Shown here: piece after piece, positions 8,014 to 17,683 of the stretch
How positions within the stretch are numbered: the first letter of the stretch is position 1
Layout of the letters: each line of letters begins with the position of its first letter
Assembly: GCF_022802975.1 (NCBI RefSeq)
Contig: NZ_JAFEVZ010000009.1
Coordinates: 1 to 64,000, forward strand
Length of the DNA: 64,000 bases
Reading direction: 5' to 3'
Source: Flavobacterium pectinovorum
GTDB lineage: Bacteria; Bacteroidota; Bacteroidia; Flavobacteriales; Flavobacteriaceae
The notes under the pieces: model-generated
The model's database searches: none
Seen by the model: only the letters and a program-made list of their open reading frames with translations
What the model was told of the DNA's origin: nothing
Position numbers and translations under genes: made by a program

Positions 8014-10920
8014 ATGTCAATAATTAAGGAGTTAGAACAACTGTCTGCATCATTAGAAGGAACACTTTTATACGATGATCTTCATAAAACGCTTTATTCA
8101 ACCGATGCTTCGGTGTACCGAATTAAACCGAATGCCGTAGCTATACCCAAAACAACTGCGGATATTGCCAAATTAATCAAGTTTGCAGGGGATCATAACA
8201 TTTCGGTTACGCCAAGAACTGCGGGGACTTCGCTGGCAGGACAGGCGGTAGGAGACGGATTGGTCATTGATGTTTCGAAGCATTTTACCAAAATTATTTC
8301 GTTTGATGCCGCAAAGAAAACCGTTACGGTTCAGCCCGGTGTTATCCGCGACGAACTGAATTTATTCTTAAAACCACACGGGGTATTTTTTGCCCCAATT
8401 ACATCAACCTCAAACCGTGCGATGATTGGCGGAATGGTGGGAAATAATTCTTCGGGAACAACTTCGATTCGATACGGTGTTACCCGCGATAAAATTGCAG
8501 AGGTAAAAGCAATTTTGAGCGACGGTTCTGAAGTAGTTTTTAAAGACCTGACTTCGGATGAATTTATAGAAAAAACTAAAGGGGATACTTTAGAAAATAA
8601 AATATACAAAACGATTTCCGATGAGCTTTCGATTAAGGAAGCACAGGAAGAAATTGTAAAAGAGTTTCCGAAGCCTGAAATTCATCGAAGAAATACCGGT
8701 TATGCCGTTGATATTTTGCTGAAATCGGAATTATTTGGCGGCACAGAACCAACAATCAACCTTGGGAAACTGCTTTGCGGAAGCGAAGGAACTTTAGCTT
8801 TTACAACTGAAGTGACACTGAAAGTAGATGATCTTCCGCCAGCACACAGTATTATGGTTGTGGGGCATTATCATACAATTCAGGAATCTTTAGAATCGGT
8901 TGTCGTAGCAATGAAACATCATTTGTACACCTGTGAAATGATTGACGATACGATTTTGGATTGTACCAAAACGAATCGGGAACACGTAAAAAACAGGTTC
9001 TTTTTGCAGGGTGAACCTAAAGCGATTATGCTGTTTGAAGTGGCTGCCCATACTTTGGAAGATGCCGAAAAACAAGCAGATGCTTTAATTGCTGATTTAG
9101 AAAAAAATAATTTTGGTTATGCAAGTGTAAAGATTTACGGAGCTGATATTGACAAAGCCAACGAACTGAGAAAAGCCGGTCTGGGACTTTTAGGAAGTAT
9201 TGTAGGCGACAATAAAGCGGCGGATTCAATTGAGGATACTGCGGTTGAACTAAGCGATTTACCTGCCTACATTGCAGAGTTTTCGGCGATGATGTTAAGC
9301 CACGGACAGGAAGCGATTTATTATGCACATGCGGGAGCGGGAGAATTGCACCTTCGTCCGGTTTTGAATTTAAAGAAAACCGAGGATTTAAAATTATTCA
9401 GAACCATTGCGACCGAAGTGGCACATCTGGTTAAAAAATACAGAGGTTCATTAAGCGGTGAACATGGCGACGGAATTGTTCGAGGTGAATTTATTCCGTT
9501 TATGATTGGCGATAAAAACTACGAATTGCTGAAAAGAATCAAACTGGCATTCGATCCGAATTCGGTTTTGAATATTGGGAAGATTGTCAACGCTGGGAAA
9601 ATGGACGAAAACCATCGTGTAATTTCCGGAAGGGTTGAACCGGATATTAAAACGTTCCAGGATTTCTCAGACAGTTTGGGGATTTTGCGTGCAGCTGAAA
9701 AATGCAACGGTTCCGGTGATTGCAGAAAATTACCATCAGCAGGAGGAGCGATGTGCCCGAGCTATCGTGCGACCAAAAATGAAAAAGAAACCACTCGTGC
9801 CAGAGCAAATGCGTTGCGAGAATATCTGACGTATTCTGAAAAAGAAAATAAATTTGACCAGAAAGAATTATACGAAGTTTTTGAATTGTGCGTAAGCTGT
9901 AAAGCCTGTGCCAGCGAATGTCCTAGTAATGTGGATGTAGCAACTTTAAAGGCCGAATTTTTATACCAATATCAAAAAGCAAACGGATTCTCGACCCGAA
10001 ATAAGATATTTGCCAACAATGCGAAACTGAATAAAATGGGGAGTAAATTCCCAGCAATTACCAATTTTATTTCGAATCAGTCCTTCGTAAAAAAAACAAT
10101 GGGAATTGCGCCGGAAAGGCAAGTTCCTCTATTGGCGAAAAAGACTTTTAGAAAATGGTTTGCAAACCATAAACCTTCAGGAACAGATTTTCCGAACGGA
10201 AGATTATACTTATTTGTAGACGAATTTACGAATTATTACGACGTAAATATCGGAATCGATGCTTTCGAATTATTGACTAAATTAGGTTATCAGGTTTTAG
10301 TCGTGGATCACGAGGAAAGCGGAAGAACCTATCTTTCGAAAGGATTTTTGGAAGAAGCGAAGAAAATTGCCAATCATAATGTGAACGTTTTTAAAGATCT
10401 GGTTTTAGGAAATGCGCCTTTGGTTGGAATAGAACCTTCGGCGATTTTGACTTTCAGGGATGAATATCTTCGTTTAGCGGATGATAAAGAAGCTGCAGAA
10501 AAATTAGCCAGAAATGCTTTTACGATTGAAGAATTCTTCAAAAAAGAAATCATCGATGGAAAAATAACGCCGGATTCTTTTTCGGAAGAAACAAAAGAAA
10601 TTAAAATCCATGGACATTGCCACCAGAAATCATTGAGTTCTGTTGAAGCAACTTTTGCGATGCTGAATCTGCCTAAAAATAACACGGTCACCATTTACAA
10701 TTCGGGCTGCTGTGGCATGGCGGGTTCTTTTGGTTATGAAAAAGAGCATTATAAGGTAAGCATGCAAATGGGAGAAGATACTTTATTTCCGAAAGTACGT
10801 AATACAGCTGAAAATGTAAAAATCGCTGCAGCAGGAACGAGCTGTCGTCACCAGATTTATGATGGAACGAGTCGTGAAGCTCAGCATCCGGTAAGTATTC
10901 TAAGGAATTGTCTTAAATGA
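8014..10920 (+). CDS. FAD-linked oxidase / Fe-S oxidoreductase fusion (D-2-hydroxyacid dehydrogenase type)
   Basis: A 968-residue fusion. The N-terminal half is a PCMH-type FAD-binding oxidase (PRTAGTSLAGQAVG near residues 68-81, then SSGTTSIRYGVTRDK and the GEHGDG block) like GlcD or D-lactate dehydrogenase. The C-terminal half is a GlcF/LldE-like Fe-S module. Cysteine clusters start at C564 (CNGSGDC) and C626 (CVSCKACASECP), followed by HGHCHQKS and the CCG-type motif SGCCGMAGSFGYE. The arrangement resembles E. coli YdiJ and fused D-lactate/D-2-hydroxyglutarate dehydrogenases, which pass electrons to the respiratory chain. The exact substrate is unknown. It is a single gene with its own promoter, divergent from the TonB receptor. 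Confidence 0.88.
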   Translation: MSIIKELEQLSASLEGTLLYDDLHKTLYSTDASVYRIKPNAVAIPKTTADIAKLIKFAGDHNISVTPRTAGTSLAGQAVGDGLVIDVSKHFTKIISFDAAKKTVTVQPGVIRDELNLFLKPHGVFFAPITSTSNRAMIGGMVGNNSSGTTSIRYGVTRDKIAEVKAILSDGSEVVFKDLTSDEFIEKTKGDTLENKIYKTISDELSIKEAQEEIVKEFPKPEIHRRNTGYAVDILLKSELFGGTEPTINLGKLLCGSEGTLAFTTEVTLKVDDLPPAHSIMVVGHYHTIQESLESVVVAMKHHLYTCEMIDDTILDCTKTNREHVKNRFFLQGEPKAIMLFEVAAHTLEDAEKQADALIADLEKNNFGYASVKIYGADIDKANELRKAGLGLLGSIVGDNKAADSIEDTAVELSDLPAYIAEFSAMMLSHGQEAIYYAHAGAGELHLRPVLNLKKTEDLKLFRTIATEVAHLVKKYRGSLSGEHGDGIVRGEFIPFMIGDKNYELLKRIKLAFDPNSVLNIGKIVNAGKMDENHRVISGRVEPDIKTFQDFSDSLGILRAAEKCNGSGDCRKLPSAGGAMCPSYRATKNEKETTRARANALREYLTYSEKENKFDQKELYEVFELCVSCKACASECPSNVDVATLKAEFLYQYQKANGFSTRNKIFANNAKLNKMGSKFPAITNFISNQSFVKKTMGIAPERQVPLLAKKTFRKWFANHKPSGTDFPNGRLYLFVDEFTNYYDVNIGIDAFELLTKLGYQVLVVDHEESGRTYLSKGFLEEAKKIANHNVNVFKDLVLGNAPLVGIEPSAILTFRDEYLRLADDKEAAEKLARNAFTIEEFFKKEIIDGKITPDSFSEETKEIKIHGHCHQKSLSSVEATFAMLNLPKNNTVTIYNSGCCGMAGSFGYEKEHYKVSMQMGEDTLFPKVRNTAENVKIAAAGTSCRHQIYDGTSREAQHPVSILRNCLK

Positions 10921-10949
10921 AATGTAAATTGTGAAATGTGAAAAGTTTT

Positions 10950-11113
10950 GCCACAGATTATAAGGATTTCTTTCACGCAGATTCTGCAGATTTTGGCAGA
11001 TTTAATTTAAATTTTAGAAATAAATAAAATCTGCAGATATCTGCTTAAATCTTTTTTAATCTGCGTGAAATAAATATTTTAAAAAATCTGTACTAATCTG
11101 TGTAATCAGTGGC
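10950..11113. repeat. palindromic repeat element, copy 1 (downstream of the Gfo/Idh gene)
   Basis: Outer ends GCCACAGATTA and TAATCAGTGGC are imperfect inverted copies. Inner arms TTTCACGCAGATT (10971-10983) and AATCTGCGTGAAA (11058-11070) are a perfect 13-bp inverted pair. The interior repeats the word (A)ATCTGC several times. A related copy lies at 12369-12514, so the two bracket one gene. It may double as a transcription stop for the convergent genes either side. Confidence 0.8.
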
Positions 11114-11119
11114 AAAAAA

Positions 11120-12277
11120 CTATCTCAAACTAACTTTCTTTCCTATTTCAGCAGCTTTATAAATGGCGTTGATGATTTTTATGTCTTTAAGTCCTTCTTC
11201 ACCTGTGATATGATTTGGAAGTTTTTTGTTTTCTAAAATGACTTTACAAATTTCATCCATTTGAGTCTGCTGTTGGTTCATTACAGGGAATTTTAATTCT
11301 TTTTCGGATGCTTTACCTTTAAAAGGACCGTAACTCAAAGCGGGGCTCAACTCAAACGAACCTTCATCCGCAGAAGCGTAAAATCTGTCAATATTGTAAC
11401 TCACCGTAGTGTTGCAATTTGCAGTAGCTCCGCTCGGAAATTCCATTTGCCAGGAAATACTTTCTTCGGTTTCAGTAAAAATCTGTTTGTTGTGCACGGT
11501 ACCAAATTGTGCCGTAACTGCAATTGGTTCTTCACCTAAGACGTAACGGCTTACCTGAATACAATACACTCCTAAATCCATTAACGGACCACCACCGGAT
11601 AATTTTTTGTTAAGCCTCCATTCGTAGCGGTCATTGAAATTGACAGTACTTTTGGTGTCAGCTGGATCATGTATTTTATAGCCTAGAGAAGCTTCAATAT
11701 AACGTACCTGCCCAAAAACTTTTTCCTGACCCAGACGTTTTATTTCCAAATGTGTTGGTTCATAATGCAAACGATAACCAATTGCCAATTGCACATTATT
11801 TTCGTTGCAGGTTTTTATCATTTCTTCACAATCTTTGACCGAAATTGCCATTGGTTTTTCAGTAATAACGTGTTTTCCTGCTTTTGCGGCACGGATAGTG
11901 AATTCTTTATGCAATCCGTTTGGTGTAACGACATATACTAAATCAATGTCTTTATTTTTTATGATTTTATCGAAGTTTTCGTAGTTATAAATATTCTTTT
12001 CTGGAATATTATATTTCTTTTTCCATTGTTCAGCTTTCGCCGGTGTTCCGGTAACGATTCCGGCAAGATGACAGTATTCAGAAACCTGAATTCCTTCTGC
12101 AAGCATAGAAGCGTAGTTTCCTAAACCGCAAAGCGCAGTATTTAATTTTTTTCCGGTATAAGAGAATCGTTTACTTTGAGCTTCAGTCAAAAAAGAAGGA
12201 AGCGTAGTCATTACAACCGAAGCCCCCATACCTATCCCTAATTTATTTACAAAAGAACGTCTTGTGATTTTTTCCAT
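11120..12277 (-). CDS. Gfo/Idh/MocA family oxidoreductase with Tat signal
   Basis: A 385-residue NAD(P)-dependent sugar-type oxidoreductase. The N-terminus carries a twin-arginine motif (ITRRSFVNKLG) followed by a hydrophobic stretch, so it is probably exported folded, with cofactor, like Zymomonas glucose-fructose oxidoreductase. The Rossmann GLGNYASM motif, VVTPNGLH and the family EKP motif (ITEKPMAI) are present. The C-terminal domain has the GGGPLMDLGVYCIQ block common in this family. The substrate is unknown. The gene is monocistronic and flanked on both sides by related palindromic elements (10950-11113 and 12369-12514). Confidence 0.88.
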   Translation of the reverse strand: MEKITRRSFVNKLGIGMGASVVMTTLPSFLTEAQSKRFSYTGKKLNTALCGLGNYASMLAEGIQVSEYCHLAGIVTGTPAKAEQWKKKYNIPEKNIYNYENFDKIIKNKDIDLVYVVTPNGLHKEFTIRAAKAGKHVITEKPMAISVKDCEEMIKTCNENNVQLAIGYRLHYEPTHLEIKRLGQEKVFGQVRYIEASLGYKIHDPADTKSTVNFNDRYEWRLNKKLSGGGPLMDLGVYCIQVSRYVLGEEPIAVTAQFGTVHNKQIFTETEESISWQMEFPSGATANCNTTVSYNIDRFYASADEGSFELSPALSYGPFKGKASEKELKFPVMNQQQTQMDEICKVILENKKLPNHITGEEGLKDIKIINAIYKAAEIGKKVSLR

Positions 12278-12368
12278 AAAATGATTATTTAAAGTTAAAA
12301 GGCTTCTTGATTAGTAAGCTGATTTTAAGAAATGTTACATTTATATTTAAATCGTAATGAAAATTTAA

Positions 12369-12514
12369 CCACAGAATTAGAAGGATTTTTTTTCGCAGAT
12401 TCTGCAGATTTTGGCAGATTGCTTTTTTGTGATAAATAAAATCTGTGAATATCTGCTTAAATCTTTTTAAATCTGCGTGCACTGAATATTAAAGAAATCT
12501 GTGCAATCTGTGGC
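12369..12514. repeat. palindromic repeat element, copy 2 (upstream of the Gfo/Idh gene)
   Basis: This copy has the same organisation and orientation as the one at 10950-11113: CCACAG at one end and CTGTGGC at the other, with shared internal blocks GCAGATTCTGCAGATTTTGG and AAATCTGCGTG. It is shorter and more diverged. Together they are direct copies about 1.4 kb apart around a single gene. The gap 12278-12657 holds this element and the permease promoter. Confidence 0.8.
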
Positions 12515-12568
12515 AAAAAAATAATTCGTTACAGAAAAAAAAATCACAAAAAAAACAAAAACGTTTTA

Positions 12569-12576
12569 TAAATTTG
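12569..12576 (+). promoter_or_regulatory. -7 promoter box for the amino acid permease gene
   Basis: TAAATTTG matches TAnnTTTG and lies about 80 bases before the ATG at 12658. A second near match (TAATTTTTG) starts at 12586, so either could be used. Confidence 0.5.
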
Positions 12577-12657
12577 AAATCAGGATAATTTTTGCATTAT
12601 TTGCAAAATAAAACGATAAACATCTAAAAAATTTAATTTTTAATAGCTAAACCACGT

Positions 12658-14592
12658 ATGGCATTTTCAAGTTTATTTCGAAAAAAGACAGTACAGGATA
12701 TCCTGAAACAAGTTGCACAAAATGAAACTGATGGGCACAATGCATTAGGGAAACATTTAACTACAAGGGATTTGACTGCTTTTGGAATAGCTGCTATTGT
12801 GGGGGCTGGTATTTTCAGTACAATCGGAAAAGCCAGTGCCGATGGTGGGCCAGCCGTTATTTTTCTGTTTTTATTTACTGCATTAGCCTGTAGTTTTGCA
12901 GCTTTTGCTTACGCCGAATTTGCTTCAATGGTTCCGGTTTCAGGAAGTGCTTATACGTATTCTTATGTTGCTTTTGGAGAATTAATTGCCTGGATAATAG
13001 GCTGGGCGTTGATTATGGAATATGCCGTAGGAAATATAACGGTTGCCATATCGTGGAGTGATTATTTTACGGGATTGCTCCAAAGTGGTGGTATTCGTTT
13101 GCCACAATGGATTCAGATGGATTATTTAACCGCTTCCAATGGTTTTAAAGATGCGATGGCTTTAATGCAGGGAGGAAAAACTTTTGAAAATTTAGATTCT
13201 GGATTGCAGGCGGCTTATATGGCCTGGACTACAGCACCAACAATTGGTTCCTTTCATTTTGTTGCCGATCTGCCTGCTTTGTTTATTATCGTTTTAATTA
13301 CGGCCTTAGTTTATCGTGGAATGAAAGAATCTCGTAACGCCAGCAATTTAATGGTAGTGGTGAAACTTTGTATTGTACTTTTAGTTATTGCAGTTGGCGC
13401 TTTTTATGTTGATACAGCCAATTGGGATCCGTTTGCACCAAATGGAGTTGGTGGAGTTTTAAAAGGTGTTTCAGCAGTTTTCTTTGCTTACATAGGTTTT
13501 GATGCAATTTCAACAACGGCAGAAGAATGTAAAAATCCACAGCGTGATTTACCACGCGGAATGATGTGGGCTATTATTATTTGTACGATTTTATACATTG
13601 CGATTGCCTTGGTTTTAACCGGAATGGTGCGTTATAATGAATTAAATGTTGGAGATCCTTTGGCATTTGTTTTTGAAAAGTTAGATTTAAAATGGATGTC
13701 GGGTATTATTGCCGTAAGTGCTGTTGTGGCAATGGCAAGTGTTTTATTGGTTTTCCAGATGGGACAGCCACGTATCTGGATGAGTATGAGTCGTGACGGT
13801 TTATTGCCAAAGAAGTTTTCTACAGTGCATCCAAAATTTAAAACGCCTTCATTCGCAACTATTGTTACCGGTTTTGTGGTTGCTGTTCCTGCCTTATTTT
13901 TGAATCTGACTATGGTAACTGATTTATGCAGTATCGGAACCTTATTTGCCTTTGTACTGGTTTGTGCAGGAGTTTTGGTCTTGCAGAATAAACCTGAAAT
14001 CCCGAGAGGAAAATTCAAAACACCTTATGTCAATTCAAAATATATTCTACCTGTTTTAATCTTAGCCGGATTGTATTATGCTTTTGCTTTTAATAATAAA
14101 GCGACTATGGCTTTTGTTAATAATGAAGCGCAGACTTTTGACGCAACAACAATTATAACTTCGTTAAATAAAGAAGAGTCAGTCAAAGTTCTCAATTATT
14201 TAGAAACTATTGATGTTAAAAATAAAACTTCCGAAACATCAGATTTGGAATATTTATTAAGTCAATATCAAGATGACGATGTAAAATACGCTCAAATAGT
14301 AAAAGGATTACCAATTAACGATTCACTAAAATATGAATCAGGGTTCAGTTTATTCAAACACAAAATTCCTATGTGGATTTTCCTTTTTGTTTTGGTAGGA
14401 TTAGTCGTTTGGGCTTTTAGAAAAAACTTGTCTTTAATTCCGCTTTTAGGATTAATATGTTGCTTATATATGATGGCTGAATTAAGTGTCTGGAATTGGA
14501 TTTATTTTACAATTTGGCTATTAATAGGACTTGTGATTTATTTTACTTATAGTCGAAAAAACAGTAAATTAAATTTTAAACAGGTTTCTTAG
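12658..14592 (+). CDS. APC-superfamily amino acid permease
   Basis: A 644-residue inner-membrane permease with about 12-14 hydrophobic segments. The N-terminal GIAAIVGAGIFSTIG motif and the AYIGFDAISTTAEECKNPQR block are typical of the cationic amino acid transporter (CAT) branch of the APC superfamily. A hydrophilic stretch of about 80 residues, rich in D, E, K and T, interrupts the last transmembrane segments (about 480-565), making the protein longer than typical 460-500-residue members. It is single, with a strong hairpin terminator shared with the convergent GH57 gene. Substrate is likely an amino acid; specificity is not readable. Confidence 0.88.
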   Translation: MAFSSLFRKKTVQDILKQVAQNETDGHNALGKHLTTRDLTAFGIAAIVGAGIFSTIGKASADGGPAVIFLFLFTALACSFAAFAYAEFASMVPVSGSAYTYSYVAFGELIAWIIGWALIMEYAVGNITVAISWSDYFTGLLQSGGIRLPQWIQMDYLTASNGFKDAMALMQGGKTFENLDSGLQAAYMAWTTAPTIGSFHFVADLPALFIIVLITALVYRGMKESRNASNLMVVVKLCIVLLVIAVGAFYVDTANWDPFAPNGVGGVLKGVSAVFFAYIGFDAISTTAEECKNPQRDLPRGMMWAIIICTILYIAIALVLTGMVRYNELNVGDPLAFVFEKLDLKWMSGIIAVSAVVAMASVLLVFQMGQPRIWMSMSRDGLLPKKFSTVHPKFKTPSFATIVTGFVVAVPALFLNLTMVTDLCSIGTLFAFVLVCAGVLVLQNKPEIPRGKFKTPYVNSKYILPVLILAGLYYAFAFNNKATMAFVNNEAQTFDATTIITSLNKEESVKVLNYLETIDVKNKTSETSDLEYLLSQYQDDDVKYAQIVKGLPINDSLKYESGFSLFKHKIPMWIFLFVLVGLVVWAFRKNLSLIPLLGLICCLYMMAELSVWNWIYFTIWLLIGLVIYFTYSRKNSKLNFKQVS

Positions 14593-14627
14593 TTTTAATT
14601 TGAAAGCAGCTTTAACATTAAGTTTTT

Positions 14628-14677
14628 AACCAATAAAGGGATGATTTTAGAACTCTAAAATCATCCCTTTATTGGTT
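14628..14677. terminator. bidirectional terminator between permease and GH57 gene
   Basis: A perfect 24-bp inverted repeat: arms 14628-14651 and 14654-14677, the first starting AACCAATAAAGGGATG. It sits between two convergent genes, 36 bp after one stop codon and 14 bp from the other. Its length and perfection are unusual for a simple terminator. Confidence 0.8.
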
Positions 14678-14690
14678 AATTAAGTGGTTT

Positions 14691-17510
14691 TTACTTCTTG
14701 ATTACATTTTTATAAATTGTTTTTTTATCTTCCGTAATCATTTTGATAATATAAATTCCTGCAGCTAAATTGCTTATGTCTATCTGTTGATTTTGAATGC
14801 TTTGGAAAGAAACTAAAGCTCCTTTGCTGTCGAAAATCCCGGCCTCTGTTACTTTATTATCCAAAGAGATGTTTACAGTACCGTAAGTTGGATTGGGGTA
14901 TAGTATCAAATTTTTTGGAGAATTTATAGGGTCGTTTAATCCAAGTACTGCATTATATGAAGAATCATACCATTTATCAGAAGTGATTCCTGTTAAATCA
15001 GGACTTTGTGCTGTTCCGGCCTGATTCCTAAAAATAACGTTTACAGAAGTTGTTCCGGTAAAACTGTATTTGTACCAGCCATTTGATGTAGCTTCCATTG
15101 CAATTGATTGTGCCCATGTGATAGTTGGTACACTACCTGAAGGAAGTGCTGCCCAATAATAAATTTTTGGTATTCCCCATGCAGTTGCCGGTTTAAAATA
15201 AACGGTTATAGGTGCAATATTTTCTCCAACTGTATATGTTTTTGTCACAACATCAGATGTATTACCATCTGCATCCACGGCAAAAGTCTTAAAGGTTGTA
15301 GTTTTGGTAATGTTAATTGTTTTGGAAGACTCTGCAAAAGAGGAAGAAAGAGTAGGGGTAGAACCATCCGTTGTATAATATAATTTAGGTTTTGGATCAG
15401 TGCTGTCAGTTGCAGAAATAGTAACATCCAAAGCTGTTGAAGAGTAATTATTTTCTGGTGTGAAAGCAATTTTTGGTGCAACATCCAGATTTTTTCCTAC
15501 CCAGACATGCTGAATTTTCGATTTGGTTACGTTTCCTTTTTTATCCGTTACTTCTACATAATAATCTAATAACTTTTCAGAGATACCTGCAATTTCAGCA
15601 TAGTATTGATTTGCTATAACTTCTGGCAGCATGTATAAATCTGCTTGAGTATTACTGGTAATATTTCCTTTTGGAAAAATTCTTTCACTCATTGGTAAAG
15701 TAATCCAGTTTCCTACTTCTGAACCGCCTGCGTAAATTTCATTATCATTTGAGTTCAAACTGTTTTTTCCATCAACATCAATTCGATATTTTAATTCAGA
15801 CTTTTGAATACCGCTTACATCATACGCAAAAGTATATACTGTAAAATCTGCTGAATTGAGAAAATCTTTATAAGCATAAGGGGCTCCATATCCCTTTTCT
15901 CCAGGGTTGTATGGCCAGCGTTGCGGAATAAATACTGACGGTTTTGTGGCATCTACACCCGGATGTGCATCGAGAGTTGGTTTTGCAAATTGTACACAGC
16001 GGTTAACAGCAAGTGTAGTTTTTATTTCTAAATCTTCTGCAAGGCCATAATACGCATTTCCACTGTCATAACCGGCCATTAAAAAATGCCAAGCTTTTTC
16101 GGCAGGGCTTACAGCTGCAGTGGGGTTTACAATTTCACTCATTCTAAGGTTGTTGCCTTCCAGTTGCTCTGCCATGATAGCGTGATTTTCTCCTGCAGTT
16201 GTAATTGCTTGGTTCATCATGTCTTCTGTCCAGGCGGTCGGATTAAATTTTTTTGTCACCGAATCATAAAATGGCCACAGCCAGTTTGTAAACTGTGGGT
16301 GTCCAAAATCGCCATCTGCATTTACCCATGCCCCATCTTCAACATGCACAACTTCTGATTCCGGTACAGGATTGTCGTGTAAATATTGAGGTATTGTAGT
16401 TGGGATGTTTCCATTGGCAGCAGCTGCATGAGAAAATCCTGTAACCGATTCATTGTAATATGAGGAGCCACCGCCCCAGGCATTATCTCCATCATGGGCA
16501 AATAAAACCAAAGGAGGTCTTGGAGAAGTAGAAGCTTTTGCAACAATTGGAGCAATCAGCGAAGTACCAATTGCGGAATACCCATCTTCATAACTCTCAT
16601 AATCAGCCATAGGAACTACAGTAATTTTGTATTCCTGAGCGGTTTCCGGATCTACATATTTTGCTTTGTATGGAAGGTAAGAATAAGGTATGGCAAACTG
16701 ACCTCCACGAGCATCTTTTTGGGCAGAAAACCAAGTGTTCCCTTTGGTTTCGACTTGGTCGGCTTTATTAGGAACATCACACATTGTTCCGCCGGAACCA
16801 TATTTTAGAGGATAATCAGAGAGTGTTCGGGACAAATGGCTATTGGCGATTACTGACCATTCAATACCGCATTCTGTCAATGTTTTTATAATTCTTTCAG
16901 AAAAAGCACATTCTGCCGGCCAATATCCTTTAGAATCATGACTGCCAAATAATTGAGCAGTATAATATTGATGTGCTTTAATTTCTTTTTTTAAAGCTTC
17001 GTCGCTTAATAGCGGTGAAAGTGCATGATGCATCGTAAACGAAACCATTTCCATGCGGGAGAATCCGCCCGAAGTCTTCCATCCTTTAGCATCTTTAATA
17101 TTTTGTATCCAGGAGTTAGAATATCCCCATTGATTGGCTTGTGCGAGTTCGTTAACGTTTTCCAGCAAAGAACCTCCGTAAGTAATTTGTGCTCCGGCTT
17201 TAGCTAAATCCCGAATAGAATTAATGGCATTTTTTGGGGCAAATTGATAAGCAGCAACCCGATCTCCGGTGCTGAAAATTTCTACCAGATTGTTTGTAGG
17301 GTGTGCTAGTCCGTTTTGATCATTATTGGCCCCTGAAACTTTTAAGTCCTGAGATTCTTTTACAATCTGGTATCGGTTTGGATTTTTTTTACTAATATCT
17401 CCCCAATATGTAGGTTGATGTAGGTGCCATAAATAAGATGTATTCACTTGTGCCTGTAAAAAAGCAAAGGGAATTAACAGGGTATAAAATAATAGTAGGC
17501 TTTTTTTCAT
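14691..17510 (-). CDS. secreted GH57-like glycoside hydrolase with starch-binding and T9SS sorting domains
   Basis: A 939-residue exported enzyme. In order: a signal peptide (residues 1-20); a GH57-like catalytic region beginning with the hallmark HLHQP near residue 29 and including YWPAECAFSE and FAHDGDNAWGG; a chitobiase/hexosaminidase C-terminal-type domain near 690-765 (YYTTDGSTPT); a starch-binding module near 767-850 (ITVYFKPATAWG, IYYW, NGWYKYSF), similar to CBM26; and a type A T9SS sorting domain from about residue 866 (LILYPNPTYG) to the end (YKNVIKK). It is therefore likely secreted or surface-anchored and acts on alpha-glucans. It is a single gene with no SusC/SusD pair nearby. The GH57 call is by motif; substrate is inferred from the binding module. 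Confidence 0.85.
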   Translation of the reverse strand: MKKSLLLFYTLLIPFAFLQAQVNTSYLWHLHQPTYWGDISKKNPNRYQIVKESQDLKVSGANNDQNGLAHPTNNLVEIFSTGDRVAAYQFAPKNAINSIRDLAKAGAQITYGGSLLENVNELAQANQWGYSNSWIQNIKDAKGWKTSGGFSRMEMVSFTMHHALSPLLSDEALKKEIKAHQYYTAQLFGSHDSKGYWPAECAFSERIIKTLTECGIEWSVIANSHLSRTLSDYPLKYGSGGTMCDVPNKADQVETKGNTWFSAQKDARGGQFAIPYSYLPYKAKYVDPETAQEYKITVVPMADYESYEDGYSAIGTSLIAPIVAKASTSPRPPLVLFAHDGDNAWGGGSSYYNESVTGFSHAAAANGNIPTTIPQYLHDNPVPESEVVHVEDGAWVNADGDFGHPQFTNWLWPFYDSVTKKFNPTAWTEDMMNQAITTAGENHAIMAEQLEGNNLRMSEIVNPTAAVSPAEKAWHFLMAGYDSGNAYYGLAEDLEIKTTLAVNRCVQFAKPTLDAHPGVDATKPSVFIPQRWPYNPGEKGYGAPYAYKDFLNSADFTVYTFAYDVSGIQKSELKYRIDVDGKNSLNSNDNEIYAGGSEVGNWITLPMSERIFPKGNITSNTQADLYMLPEVIANQYYAEIAGISEKLLDYYVEVTDKKGNVTKSKIQHVWVGKNLDVAPKIAFTPENNYSSTALDVTISATDSTDPKPKLYYTTDGSTPTLSSSFAESSKTINITKTTTFKTFAVDADGNTSDVVTKTYTVGENIAPITVYFKPATAWGIPKIYYWAALPSGSVPTITWAQSIAMEATSNGWYKYSFTGTTSVNVIFRNQAGTAQSPDLTGITSDKWYDSSYNAVLGLNDPINSPKNLILYPNPTYGTVNISLDNKVTEAGIFDSKGALVSFQSIQNQQIDISNLAAGIYIIKMITEDKKTIYKNVIKK

Positions 17511-17683
17511 AATTTAATTTCTGTTAGTTAAATTGTAAATTTTTTGTTAAAAATATAATTTATTGGTATTGAAATTATTGTATGAATTTTTATTTAAGAA
17601 CTATTACGTTTTAGTGTTTGTAACTTTTTGTTAAAACCAAATAAAAAATACTTTATTCGTAAAAAATGTTGTTTTTTATTGAT

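Noticed and set aside
10950..12514. Insertion sequence or composite transposon
   Set aside because: No transposase gene lies in or near the bracketed region; the flanking elements are palindromic repeats of unproven mobility.
13632..14018. Minus-strand reading frame of 128 residues
   Set aside because: It is fully antisense to the amino acid permease and has no family features.
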